Shown one piece after another: positions 28,695-37,459 of a stretch of DNA of 64,000 nt. The notes beneath the pieces were generated by a model. It had not been told where the DNA came from, ran no database searches, and saw nothing but the letters and a program-made list of their open reading frames with translations. Position 1 is the first letter of the stretch, and each line of letters opens with the position of its first letter. Made by a program: the position numbers and the translations under genes. Source of the DNA: Dactylosporangium sucinum (GTDB lineage Bacteria > Actinomycetota > Actinomycetes > Mycobacteriales > Micromonosporaceae); assembly GCF_014647515.1 (NCBI RefSeq), contig NZ_BMPI01000051.1, positions 1-64,000 on the forward strand, written 5' to 3'.

Positions 28695-31349
28695 TCAGCC
28701 CTGCGCCGCCGGTGGCGGGGGCGTGCGCAGGGTCAGGATCAGGTCCAGCACCAGCGCCGTCCAGCCGGTCTGGTGCGCGGCGCCGAGGCCGGCCCCGGTG
28801 TCGCCGTGGAAGTACTCGTAGAAGAGCAGCAGGTCGTGCCAGGCCGGGTCGCGCTGGAACAGGTCGACGTCGCCGAAGACCGGGCGGCGGCCGTCCTTGC
28901 CGTCGGTGAACAGCTTGACCAGGCGCAGCGACAGGTCGTCGGCGACCGTGCCGAGCGTCGCCATCGTCCCGCTGCCCGCGGGGTACTCCACCTGCAGGTC
29001 GTCGCCGAAGAACTCGGCGAACCGCCGGATCGCCTCGATGAGGATGTAGTTCACCGGGAACCAGATCGGGCCCCGCCAGTTGGAGTTGCCGCCGAACAGG
29101 CCGCTGGTGGACTCGCCGGGCTCGTAGCCGACGGTGTACGCGTGCTCACCCAGATGTACCGTGAACGGCTCGTCCTTGTGGGCCCGGGACAGCGTGCGCA
29201 GCCCGTAGGGCGACAGGAACTCGTCCTCGTCCAGCATCCGCTGCAGGATGCGGATCAGCTGGTCCGGCCCGACCATCGACAGCAGCCGCAGCTGCTGCCC
29301 GCCGCGGCTCTTCTTCGCCCCGACCACGTCGCCGTACTCCGGCTTGTTGGTGAGGAACCAGCGCAGCCGGGCCGCCACGTCGGGCAGCCGGCGCAGCGTC
29401 GTCGAGCTGATGATCGTCGTCGCGGTCAGCGGGAGCAGGCCGACGACCGAGCGGACCTTGAGCGGGATCCGGTCGCCGCCCGCGGTCCGCAGCACGTCGT
29501 AGAAGAACGCCTCCTCCTCGTCCCACAGCCCGAACTCGTAGGCGGCGTCGGCGATGTAGGCGAAGTGCTCCAGGAACTTGGCGGCGATGTCCTCGTAGAC
29601 CCGGTCGTGCACGGCGAGGGTCAGCGACATGTCGAGCAGGTTCAGCGCGTACATCGCCATCCAGGCGGTGCCGTCGCTCTGCTCCAGCCGGCCGCCGACC
29701 GGCAGCGCGGCCGAGCGGTCGAACGGGCCGACGTTGTCCAGCCCGAGGAAGCCGCCCTCGAAGACGTTGTTGCCCTCGGCGTCCTTGCGGTTGACCCACC
29801 AGGTGAAGTTCAGCAGCAGCTTGTGCAGCACGCGGGCCAGGAAGTCGAAGTCACGCGAGCCGTCGAGCACGAACACGCGCAGCGCCGCCCAGGCGTGCAC
29901 CGGCGGGTTGACGTCGCTGAACGCCCACTCGTAGGCCGGGATCTGCCCGTTGGGGTGCATGTACCACTCGCGCAGGAGCAGCAGCAGCTGCTCCTTGGCG
30001 AAGCCGGGGTCGACGCGGGCGATCGCGACGCAGTGGAACGCCAGGTCCCAGGCCGCGTACCAGGGATACTCCCACGGGTCGGGCATGGACAGCACGTCGC
30101 AGCTGTTCATGTGCCACCAGTGGGAGTTGCGCCCGTAGCGGCGGCTGTCCGGCGGCGCCTCGGACACCGGGTCGCCCTGCAGCCAGCGCGCCACGTCGAA
30201 GTGGAAGAACTGCTTGCCCCACATGAGCCCGGCGACCGCCTGCCGGACGATCATCTTCTCCTCGGCGCTCGCCGCGGGCGGCACCAGCGCGTCGAAGTAG
30301 TCGTCGGCCTCGGCGCGGCGGCGGCTCATCGTCGACTCGAAGTCGGCCCGCAGGTCGGCCGGGGCGAGGTCCTTGGCGCCGGGCGCGTTGAGGTTGAGCC
30401 GCAGCCGGATCTCGTGGGTGCCGCCGGGCGGGACCGAGACCAGGTAGTGCAGGGCGCCCTTGGTGCCGACGCCGTCGGGGTTGACGCTGTCCTTGCCGTG
30501 GATGACGTGGTCGCCGATGCCGTCCTTGGGGTACTCCTGGCCGGCCTTGCCCCAGATCCGCGGCCCGTTCGTCTCGTTGTTGCAGAACAGCGGGGAGGGC
30601 GAGCCGTCGCCGGTCAGCGCGAGGCGGCCGAGCAGCCGGTGCTCGGCCAGCAGGCCGTTGTCCTTGGCCCGGATCTCCGGCCTGTAGTCACGGCCGGGCA
30701 GGCCCCACGCCCACGTGTTGCGGAACCACAGCGTCGGCAGGATGTGCAGGGTCGCCGGCTCCGGGCCCATGTTCTTCGCGGTGATCCGGATGCACATGTC
30801 GGTCGGGCCGGCCTTGGCGTAGTCGACCTCCACCGCCCAGTAGCGGTCCTCGTCGAAGATCCCGGTGTCGGCCAGCTCGTACTCGGGCTCGTCCCGCCCG
30901 CGCCGGCAGTTCTCCGCCACCAGCTCGTCGTAGGGGAACGCCTGCTGAGGGTAGTGGTAGCGCCACTTCATCCACGAGTGGGTGGGCGTGGAGTCCAGAT
31001 ACCACCAGTACTCCTTGACGTCCTCGCCGTGGTTGCCGAGGTCGCCGCCGAGGCCGAACATCCGCTCCTTGAGGATCGGGTCCTTGCCGTTCCACAGCGC
31101 GAGGGCGAAGCAGAACGTCTGCCGGTCGTCGCAGATGCCGGCCATGCCGTCCTCGTTCCACCGGTACACCCGGGAACGGGCCTGGTCGTGCGGGAAGTAG
31201 TCCCAAGCGTTGCCGTGCGGGCTGTAGTCCTCGCGGACGGTGCCCCAGGCGCGCTCGGACAGGTAGGGCCCCCAGCCCCGCCATGGGCGCTCCCCGCTGT
31301 CGGCTTCCGCCAACCTCCGGCGTTCGGCGTTCCCATCGTCCTCGATCAC
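28695..31349 (-). CDS. GH63-type glycosidase (MGH1-like domain)
   Basis: This 884-residue enzyme starts with RPWRGWGPYLSERAWGTVRE and WDYFPHDQARSRVYRWNEDG, then a beta-rich N-terminal domain, then an (alpha/alpha)6 catalytic domain. Segments such as DPWEYPWYAAWDLAFHCVA and AYEWAFSDVNPPVHAWAAL match the GH63 glucosidase/mannosylglycerate-hydrolase-like family. NSNWRGPIWFPVNYILIEA and FYEYFHGDTGAGLGAAHQTG match as well. Acidic residues in those blocks (WDLAF, EWAFSDVN, FYEYF) are candidate catalytic acids. No signal peptide. The GTG at 31349 has GGAG nine bases upstream; a longer TTG start at 31382 is less likely. It is divergent from the debranching enzyme gene, so an alpha-glucan or compatible-solute role is likely. 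Confidence 0.85.
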   Translation of the reverse strand: MIEDDGNAERRRLAEADSGERPWRGWGPYLSERAWGTVREDYSPHGNAWDYFPHDQARSRVYRWNEDGMAGICDDRQTFCFALALWNGKDPILKERMFGLGGDLGNHGEDVKEYWWYLDSTPTHSWMKWRYHYPQQAFPYDELVAENCRRGRDEPEYELADTGIFDEDRYWAVEVDYAKAGPTDMCIRITAKNMGPEPATLHILPTLWFRNTWAWGLPGRDYRPEIRAKDNGLLAEHRLLGRLALTGDGSPSPLFCNNETNGPRIWGKAGQEYPKDGIGDHVIHGKDSVNPDGVGTKGALHYLVSVPPGGTHEIRLRLNLNAPGAKDLAPADLRADFESTMSRRRAEADDYFDALVPPAASAEEKMIVRQAVAGLMWGKQFFHFDVARWLQGDPVSEAPPDSRRYGRNSHWWHMNSCDVLSMPDPWEYPWYAAWDLAFHCVAIARVDPGFAKEQLLLLLREWYMHPNGQIPAYEWAFSDVNPPVHAWAALRVFVLDGSRDFDFLARVLHKLLLNFTWWVNRKDAEGNNVFEGGFLGLDNVGPFDRSAALPVGGRLEQSDGTAWMAMYALNLLDMSLTLAVHDRVYEDIAAKFLEHFAYIADAAYEFGLWDEEEAFFYDVLRTAGGDRIPLKVRSVVGLLPLTATTIISSTTLRRLPDVAARLRWFLTNKPEYGDVVGAKKSRGGQQLRLLSMVGPDQLIRILQRMLDEDEFLSPYGLRTLSRAHKDEPFTVHLGEHAYTVGYEPGESTSGLFGGNSNWRGPIWFPVNYILIEAIRRFAEFFGDDLQVEYPAGSGTMATLGTVADDLSLRLVKLFTDGKDGRRPVFGDVDLFQRDPAWHDLLLFYEYFHGDTGAGLGAAHQTGWTALVLDLILTLRTPPPPAAQG

Positions 31350-31447
31350 GTAACCATTCTCCGTCGCCCATGTTTCGACCAAGTTGAGGCCGCCGTTCGA
31401 CCCGTTCCGGGGTATTTGTTCCTACACCAGATCATCCCTTGATCAAT

Positions 31448-31496
31448 AATCTTGTGGCGAACCGCTCGTCACCCGCCACCCCGAGCCACCAAGATT
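31448..31496. repeat. Imperfect palindrome, GATCTTG-like family, copy C
   Basis: AATCTTGTGGC (31448-31458) pairs with GCCACCAAGATT (31485-31496) with one extra G. It sits in the 153-base gap between two divergent glycosidase genes, six bases upstream of the debranching enzyme start, so it could affect its expression. Confidence 0.5.
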
Positions 31497-31502
31497 GTGC
31501 GC

Positions 31503-33383
31503 ATGGTGGTGTTCGGTCCGCAGGTTTGTGGTGATTTGTCCATCGGAGCGACGCGTGAGTGGCTCGTCCCCGATGGTGCCGGTGGGTACGCCATGGGCAC
31601 CGTGCCCGGATTGCGGACCCGGCGGTACCACGGCCTCCTCGTCGTCGCCGAGCCCGGCCGGCCCGCCCGCCGCCACCTCGGCCTCGCCGCGCTCGACCCG
31701 GTGCTCACCCTGCCGTCCGGCGCCACCGTCGAGCTGGCCGCCCACGAGTGGTCCGGCGGGACGGTGAGCCCCCAGGGCCACACCCTGCTGGAGCGCTTCG
31801 AGCTCGTCGACGGGCTGCCCCGCTGGCGCTGGCGGATCGGCCCGGTCGTGCTCGAGCGGGAGCTGGCCATGATCCACGGGCGCGCACACGTCGGGATCGT
31901 GCACCGCCTCGTCAGCGCGCCCGGCCCGGTGACGCTCACCCTCAAGGCGCTGGTCACCTGGCGCGACGTGCACGGCGAGCGGACCGCGGCCGGCCCGCCG
32001 CCGCTCGTCGAGCCCACCGCCGGCGGCGTGGAGGTCGAGCGGGCCTTCCGCCTGGAGGGCCCCGGGTGGCAGCCGATCGGGCAGTGGTACCGCGGCGCCC
32101 GCACCCGGGTCGAGGAGGAGCGCGGCCTGCCGGCGGAGGAGGACCTCTGGTGCGCCGGCAGCTTCACCGCCGAGCTGGCACCGGGGGAGAGCATCGAGGT
32201 CGAGGGCTGGCACGGTGACTCGTCGCCGCGCGGCGCCGAGCGGATCGTGGCCCGCGCCCGGGCCCGCAACCGCGCCCTGGTCCACGACGCCGCCGACGCC
32301 GCCGACCGCGCGCTCGTCCTGGCCGCCGACGCCTTCGTGGTCGCCGGCCCGCAGGGCGCACCCGACGTCGTGGCCGGCTACCCCTGGTTCGGCGCCTGGT
32401 CGCGCGACACGATGACCGCCTACGCGGGGCTGTTCCTCGCCACCGGCTGGTGGGACGAGGGCCGCGAGCTGCTGCGCGCCTACGCCGGCACGCTGTCCGG
32501 GGGCATGCTCGCCAACACCGCCGACACCGGGCAGACCGAGCACAACACGGTCGACGCGACCCTGTGGTTCCTGCACGCCGTCGAGCGGCACGTCGCCGCC
32601 ACCGGCGACGACGACCTCGCCGCCGAGCTGCTGCCCGCCCTCGACGGCGTGGTCGCGGCGCACCTCGCCGGCACCCGCTACGGCATCCGGGTCGACCCGG
32701 CCGACGGCCTCGTCACGCAGGGCGCCCCGGGTGTGGCCCTCACCTGGATGGACGCGCGCGTCGACGGCGTGCCGGTCACCCAGCGGGCCGGCAAGCCGGT
32801 CGAGGTGAACGCGCTGTGGATCAACGGCCTGGGCGCGGTCGCCGCCCTCAAGGAGCGGCTGGGCCGCGACGCCGCCGCCGAGCACCGCCTGCGCGCGGCG
32901 GCGCACGCCTCCTTCGAGCGACGGATGCCGACCCCGACCGGCCTCTACGACGTCGTGGACGGACCCGCCGGGGACGACCCCTCGCTGCGCCCGAACCAGC
33001 TCCTGGCCTGGAGCCTGCCCCGCGGGCCGATGCGCGGTCGGCCGCTGCCGGAGGCGGTCGAGGCCCTGCTCACGCCGCTCGGGCCGCGCAGCCTGGGGGC
33101 CACCGACCCGGCCTTCGTGCCGACCCACCGGGGCGGTCCCGCGCAGCGGGACGGTGCCTACCACCAGGGCACCGTCTGGCCGTGGCTGATCGGCCCCTAC
33201 GCCGACGCGCGACCGGGCCCCAGCGCGGACATCCTCCAAGGCATCGAAGCGCATCTGTGGGAGTGGGGGGTGGGCTCGGTCAGCGAGACGGCGGACGGGG
33301 CCGCGCCGCACCGGGCCACCGGGTGTCCGTTCCAGGCCTGGTCCGTGGCCGAGACCCTGCGCGTCCGCCGAAACGTCGAGTGA
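31503..33383 (+). CDS. Glycogen debranching enzyme (amylo-alpha-1,6-glucosidase)
   Basis: This 626-residue protein has an N-terminal beta-rich domain with TREWLVPDGAGGYAMGTV and TRRYHGLLVV, the hallmark of archaeal/bacterial GDE. Its C-terminal (alpha/alpha)6 glucosidase domain shows GYPWFGAWSRDTM, GMLANTADTGQTEHNTVDAT, LTWMDARVDGVPVTQRAGKP, VNALWINGL and GAYHQGTVWPWLIGPY. It removes alpha-1,6 branch stubs from glycogen. No signal peptide. ATG at 31503 lacks a ribosome site; the preceding palindrome may matter. It is followed by a GT4 glycosyltransferase in the same direction, giving a glycogen turnover unit. Confidence 0.93.
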   Translation: MVVFGPQVCGDLSIGATREWLVPDGAGGYAMGTVPGLRTRRYHGLLVVAEPGRPARRHLGLAALDPVLTLPSGATVELAAHEWSGGTVSPQGHTLLERFELVDGLPRWRWRIGPVVLERELAMIHGRAHVGIVHRLVSAPGPVTLTLKALVTWRDVHGERTAAGPPPLVEPTAGGVEVERAFRLEGPGWQPIGQWYRGARTRVEEERGLPAEEDLWCAGSFTAELAPGESIEVEGWHGDSSPRGAERIVARARARNRALVHDAADAADRALVLAADAFVVAGPQGAPDVVAGYPWFGAWSRDTMTAYAGLFLATGWWDEGRELLRAYAGTLSGGMLANTADTGQTEHNTVDATLWFLHAVERHVAATGDDDLAAELLPALDGVVAAHLAGTRYGIRVDPADGLVTQGAPGVALTWMDARVDGVPVTQRAGKPVEVNALWINGLGAVAALKERLGRDAAAEHRLRAAAHASFERRMPTPTGLYDVVDGPAGDDPSLRPNQLLAWSLPRGPMRGRPLPEAVEALLTPLGPRSLGATDPAFVPTHRGGPAQRDGAYHQGTVWPWLIGPYADARPGPSADILQGIEAHLWEWGVGSVSETADGAAPHRATGCPFQAWSVAETLRVRRNVE

Positions 33384-33463
33384 CCGTTACACCCTAGAAA
33401 TGAGATTTGCCTCCCCGGTAACCCTCGCCCGGCAGGATGAGACTCAAGCCCACCCACCAGGTC

Positions 33464-33528
33464 ACACGCCGACAAAGTTTGCGTGTGTAACCGTTGGCGC
33501 GCGTGGGTATCAGGGCGGGCGTTTTTTT
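33464..33528 (+). terminator. Hairpin and T-run upstream of the GT4 gene
   Basis: CACACGC (33463-33469) and GCGTGTG (33481-33487) form a 7-base hairpin around an AT-rich loop. A run of seven T residues follows at 33522-33528. Together they may terminate the debranching enzyme transcript or attenuate the GT4 gene that starts at 33556. The gap between hairpin and T-run makes a simple terminator uncertain. Confidence 0.4.
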
Positions 33529-33555
33529 GATCTGATCTTCTGTGGGGGCGGCCAC

Positions 33556-34860
33556 GTGAACGACATCAGCGGACTGCGGACTCGGCCATTGAGAATCCTG
33601 ATGCTCTCGTGGGAGTATCCGCCGGTCGTCGTCGGCGGCCTCGGGCGGCACGTGCACGCCCTCGCCACATCGTTGGTGACGGCGGGCCACGAGGTGACCG
33701 TGGTGACCCGGCACGCGCCCGGGGCACCCCTGGAGGAGTATTCGGAGGGCGTTCGCATCGTCCGCGCCGCCGAGGATCCGCCGCTGTTCCCGCTGTCGAC
33801 CAGCACGCTCCTGGCCTGGACGATGGCGTTCAACCACACGCTCACGCGCGCCGCGCTGCGAGCCGCGGCCGGCGGCGACTACGACGTCGTCCACGCCCAC
33901 GACTGGCTCGTCACGCACACGGCGGTCACCCTCAAGGAGTGCCTCGACCTGCCGCTGGTGGCCACCATCCACGCCACCGAGGCCGGCCGGCACCAGGGCT
34001 GGCTGCCCGGCGAGATGAACAAGTGCATCCACTCGGTCGAGTGGTGGCTCGGCCACGAGGCCTGCCGGGTCGTGGTCTGCTCCGAGTACATGCGGTGGGA
34101 GGTCACCCGGCTGCTCGACCTCGCGCCGGCGCGGGTGTCGGTGGTCGCCAACGGCGTCGACTCGAGCGTCTGGAAGGCGCCGTCCCGGGCCGTCAACGCC
34201 GCCCGGGCGCGGTTCGCCGGCGACGGACCCCTGCTGGGGTACGCCGGCCGGCTCGTCTACGAGAAGGGCGTCCAGGACCTCATCGCCGCCCTGCCCGAGC
34301 TGCGCGCCCGGCACAACGGCCTGCGGGTCGTCATCGCCGGCGACGGCCCGCACCGGACCGAGCTGCAGGAGGACGTGCGACGCCTGCGCCTGCAGCGGGC
34401 GGTGAGCTTCGCCGGCTTCATGGGCGAGGGCGAGCTGCCCGCGCTCATGGCGGCCACCGACGCGCTCGTCGTGCCGAGCATCTACGAGCCGTTCGGCATG
34501 GTCGCGCTCGAGGGTGCCTCGGCCGGCGCGCCGCTCGCCGTCGCCGCGACCGGCGGCCTCGCGGAGATCGTCGAGCCGGGGGAGACGGGCGTCACGTTCC
34601 CGGCCAAGAGCCCCGACGCGCTCGCCGCCTCGGTCGGCACGCTGCTCGACGACGAGCCGTTCGCCCGCCGGGTGGCCAAGCAGGCCCGGGCCATGGTCAG
34701 CGAGCGGTACGGCTGGGCCACGATCGCCGCCAGCACCGCCGACGTCTACCGCACCGCGATCGCCGAGGCCCCCGGCTTCGCCGCCCGGCAGGCCGCCAGT
34801 GTCCTGGAGCACGGCCGTCCCCAGATCGTGGTGCCGGAGGGTAACCTGCTCACCATCTGA
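33556..34860 (+). CDS. Glycosyltransferase family 4 (glycogen synthase-like)
   Basis: This 434-residue GT-B enzyme opens with LRILMLSWEYPPVVVGGLGRHV, the start expected of ADP-glucose-type and related glucan synthases. It continues with VVHAHDWLVTHTAV, GYAGRLVYEKGVQDLI, VVIAGDGPHRTEL, VVPSIYEPFGMVALEGASAGAP (the E-x7-E motif) and AATGGLAEIVEPGETG. It transfers a sugar from a nucleotide donor, most likely glucose to an alpha-glucan, given the debranching enzyme just upstream. GTG start at 33556 follows GGGGGCGG. Closely related actinobacterial enzymes (GlgM-like) make maltose 1-phosphate; the product here cannot be told apart by eye. Confidence 0.88.
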   Translation: MNDISGLRTRPLRILMLSWEYPPVVVGGLGRHVHALATSLVTAGHEVTVVTRHAPGAPLEEYSEGVRIVRAAEDPPLFPLSTSTLLAWTMAFNHTLTRAALRAAAGGDYDVVHAHDWLVTHTAVTLKECLDLPLVATIHATEAGRHQGWLPGEMNKCIHSVEWWLGHEACRVVVCSEYMRWEVTRLLDLAPARVSVVANGVDSSVWKAPSRAVNAARARFAGDGPLLGYAGRLVYEKGVQDLIAALPELRARHNGLRVVIAGDGPHRTELQEDVRRLRLQRAVSFAGFMGEGELPALMAATDALVVPSIYEPFGMVALEGASAGAPLAVAATGGLAEIVEPGETGVTFPAKSPDALAASVGTLLDDEPFARRVAKQARAMVSERYGWATIAASTADVYRTAIAEAPGFAARQAASVLEHGRPQIVVPEGNLLTI

Positions 34861-34989
34861 TACGTCCGATACCTGACGGCCCCGGTGAGTCATTTGCCGG
34901 GGTCGGTCACATTTTGGGGCTCGCCAGCAGGCCCATCGCCCGGTACGGTTGCTCACGAACAGCGACCGGAGTCGATCAGGGGCAACTGG

Positions 34990-36630
34990 GTGAGCGGCCA
35001 AGCCGACGAAGTCCTCGGGAACAGGTACCGGCTCATCGCACCTGTTGGCACCGGCGGCATGGCGGTGGTCTGGCGGGCCACCGATCTCGTGCTCGACCGT
35101 GACGTGGCCGTCAAGCTGCTCGCCGGGGAACTCGCCAGCAAGGCCGGCAACCGGGAGCGCATCCGCGCCGAGGCCCAGGTCGTCGCCCGCCTCCAGCACC
35201 CGAACATCACCGCCGTGCACGACTACGGCGAGGCCGGCGACCTCGCCGACGGGCGCAACGGCCGCCGCCCGTACGTCGTGATGGAGCTGCTCGCCGGGGA
35301 GCTGCTCTCCGACCGGCTCCGCTCCGGCCCCATGTCCTGGCGCCGCGCCACCCAGATCTGCGCGCAGGTCGCCGCCGGGCTGGCCGCCGCGCACGAGCGC
35401 GGCGTCGTGCACCGCGACATCAAGCCGAGCAACGTCATGCTGACCTCGGCCGGCGCCAAGATCCTCGACTTCGGCGTGGCCGGGCTCACCGGGTCGCTCG
35501 ACCCCGACGACGAGTACGAGGGCCGGGTCTTCGGCACCCCGGCCTACCTCGCCCCGGAGCGCCTGCTCGGCGGGGGCGTCGTGCCGGCCACCGACGTCTA
35601 CACCGTCGGGCTGCTCGTGTACCGCTGCCTCACCGACCGGCTGCCCTGGCACGCGGACACCCCCACCCAGATGATCGCCAACCACGTCTACGAGCCGCCG
35701 CACCCGCTGCCCGGCATCCCCGGCCTGCCCGAGGAGATCCCGGCCCTGGTCGGCCGTTGCCTGGCCAAGGACCCGGAGGCCCGGCCGCCGGCGGTCGAGG
35801 TGGCCCGCGTCCTCGCCGCGGCGACCGGCATCCACGTCGTGCTGCCCGGCGAGGACGGCTCCTCCACGCAGGAGGTCCACGTGCCGCCGATCCCGCCCGT
35901 CCCGGCGGGATCGGCCACGCCCGTCCGCGAGCGGGTCGACGTGCCCACGCGCCGCGCCCGCCTGGCCCGCCGCCGGCGCCGGCGCATGTGGGCCGCCGTG
36001 ATCGCGGCCGTCGTCGCCACCGGTGCGACCACGGGCGTGGTCATCTGGCGGCCCTGGGTCGCGCGCCCCGCCTGCCAGGTCGACTTCTACATCCGCCCGG
36101 CCGCGCTCGGCAGCCAGGACCGGGCGTTCGAGGCCCGGGTGACCGTGGCGAACACCGGCAACCGCGCGCTCGACCCCTGGGTGCTGGTGTTCCGGCTGCC
36201 CGGCGGCCAGAGCATCGAGCGGATGGACGGGGTGCTGCGGTACCGCTCGGAGGTCGGCGGGATGCGGGTCACCGGCGAGGAGTCGCTCCCGCCCGGCAAG
36301 GCGGTCACCTTCGGCGTCGACGGGTTCGGCGGCCAGCCCATCCCGCCCGAGGGCTTCGCCCTCAACGAGACCGACTGCGACACGCGCGTCGCCCAGCAGC
36401 AGCCCGACGAGCAGCTGCCCGGCCTCACCGGCGGCGTCATCGACGCGCCGAAGACCGAGGACCGCCCGCCCGCCCGGCCGCAGAACCCCGGCCCGGGCGG
36501 CGGGCCGCCGCCGGGTGGCGGGCCCCCGCCGGGTGGTGGCCGCCGGTCTGACGACCAGCCGCCGCCGAGCTACGGTTACACCACACCGCCGGCCCAGCGC
36601 ACCAGGAAGAGGCCCCGCGTCCGTGCCTGA
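34990..36630 (+). CDS. Receptor Ser/Thr protein kinase with CBM2-like ectodomain
   Basis: This 546-residue protein has a canonical kinase domain: VGTGGMAVVWRA, AVKLLAGE, HRDIKPSNVMLT, ILDFGVAG, FGTPAYLAPE. One membrane helix follows (MWAAVIAAVVATGATTGVVIW, near residue 340), then an external domain of about 110 residues. That domain begins ACQVDFYI and ends NETDC, with FEARVTVANTGNRALDPWVL and PGGQSIERMDGV. This is the layout of a family 2 carbohydrate-binding module (paired Cys, NTG, W). A Gly/Pro-rich tail follows. GTG at 34990 has AGGGG about eight bases upstream. It overlaps the patatin gene by eight bases. It probably senses a glucan or wall carbohydrate; ligand is inference. Confidence 0.9.
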   Translation: MSGQADEVLGNRYRLIAPVGTGGMAVVWRATDLVLDRDVAVKLLAGELASKAGNRERIRAEAQVVARLQHPNITAVHDYGEAGDLADGRNGRRPYVVMELLAGELLSDRLRSGPMSWRRATQICAQVAAGLAAAHERGVVHRDIKPSNVMLTSAGAKILDFGVAGLTGSLDPDDEYEGRVFGTPAYLAPERLLGGGVVPATDVYTVGLLVYRCLTDRLPWHADTPTQMIANHVYEPPHPLPGIPGLPEEIPALVGRCLAKDPEARPPAVEVARVLAAATGIHVVLPGEDGSSTQEVHVPPIPPVPAGSATPVRERVDVPTRRARLARRRRRRMWAAVIAAVVATGATTGVVIWRPWVARPACQVDFYIRPAALGSQDRAFEARVTVANTGNRALDPWVLVFRLPGGQSIERMDGVLRYRSEVGGMRVTGEESLPPGKAVTFGVDGFGGQPIPPEGFALNETDCDTRVAQQQPDEQLPGLTGGVIDAPKTEDRPPARPQNPGPGGGPPPGGGPPPGGGRRSDDQPPPSYGYTTPPAQRTRKRPRVRA

Positions 36631-37459
36631 ACCACTCGCCCCGCCGATCGGGTTCGTCTTCGGCGGGGGAGGCGTGCTCGGCGCCTACGAGGTCGGCATG
36701 GCCCGGGCCGTGCTGCACGCCGGCATCCGGCCCGACCTGGTGGTGGGCACCTCGATCGGGGCGTTCAACGGCGCCGCCGTCGCCGCCCGGCCGACCGAGG
36801 AGGTCGCCGACCGGCTGGTCGAGCTGTGGGCGTCCGAGGAGGCCCGCACCGTCTACGGCGACTCCCTGCCCCGCCAGCTCGGCCGCTTCGCCCGGCGCAC
36901 CCATCTGCACTCGCCGGCCCCGCTGCGCCGGCTCCTGGAGCGCGAGCTGGGCGACGTCACCACCTTCGCCGACCTGCCGGTGCCGTTCCAGTGCTGCGCC
37001 GCGAGCATCGAACGGGCCGCCGAGCACTGGTTCTCCGCCGGCCCGCTCGTCGATGCGGTCCTCGCGTCCGCCGCGGTGCCGGGGCTCCTGCCGCCGGTAC
37101 ACCTGGGGGAAGAGCACTTCATCGACGGCGGCATCGTCAACTCGGTGCCCGTCGGCCGGGCCGTGGAGCTGGGCGCGCGAACGGTCTTCGTCATGCAGGT
37201 CGGGCGGGTCGAACGGCCCTTGCGCCCGCCCCGCCGGCCGTGGGAGGTTGCGCAGGTCGCGTTCGAGGTGGCCCGGCGGCACCGCTTTGCGCGGGAACTG
37301 CGCGAGGCGCCGCCGGAGGTGACCGTGCACGTCCTGCCCACCGGCGGTGGCTCGCCGCGCGACGACTCCCCGCTGTCCTACCGCAACCTCGCCGCCGCCC
37401 GCGCCCGCATCGAGCGCGCCTACCGGGCCAGCTGCGCCTATCTGGAGGCGATGGGATAG
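36623..37459 (+). CDS. Patatin-like phospholipase
   Basis: This 278-residue acyl hydrolase has the oxyanion-hole stretch FGGGGVLGAYEVGM, the nucleophile elbow VVGTSIGAFN (GxSxG) and the catalytic Asp in FIDGGIVNSVP (DG[GA]). It is cytoplasmic or membrane-associated, without a signal peptide. The GTG at 36623 lies inside the end of the kinase gene, after AGGAAGAGG, and its stop overlaps the next gene's start by one base (TAGTG). It would release fatty acids from phospholipids or glycerides. Tight coupling with a kinase and a PlsC acyltransferase suggests controlled lipid remodelling, by context. Confidence 0.9.
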   Translation: MPEPLAPPIGFVFGGGGVLGAYEVGMARAVLHAGIRPDLVVGTSIGAFNGAAVAARPTEEVADRLVELWASEEARTVYGDSLPRQLGRFARRTHLHSPAPLRRLLERELGDVTTFADLPVPFQCCAASIERAAEHWFSAGPLVDAVLASAAVPGLLPPVHLGEEHFIDGGIVNSVPVGRAVELGARTVFVMQVGRVERPLRPPRRPWEVAQVAFEVARRHRFARELREAPPEVTVHVLPTGGGSPRDDSPLSYRNLAAARARIERAYRASCAYLEAMG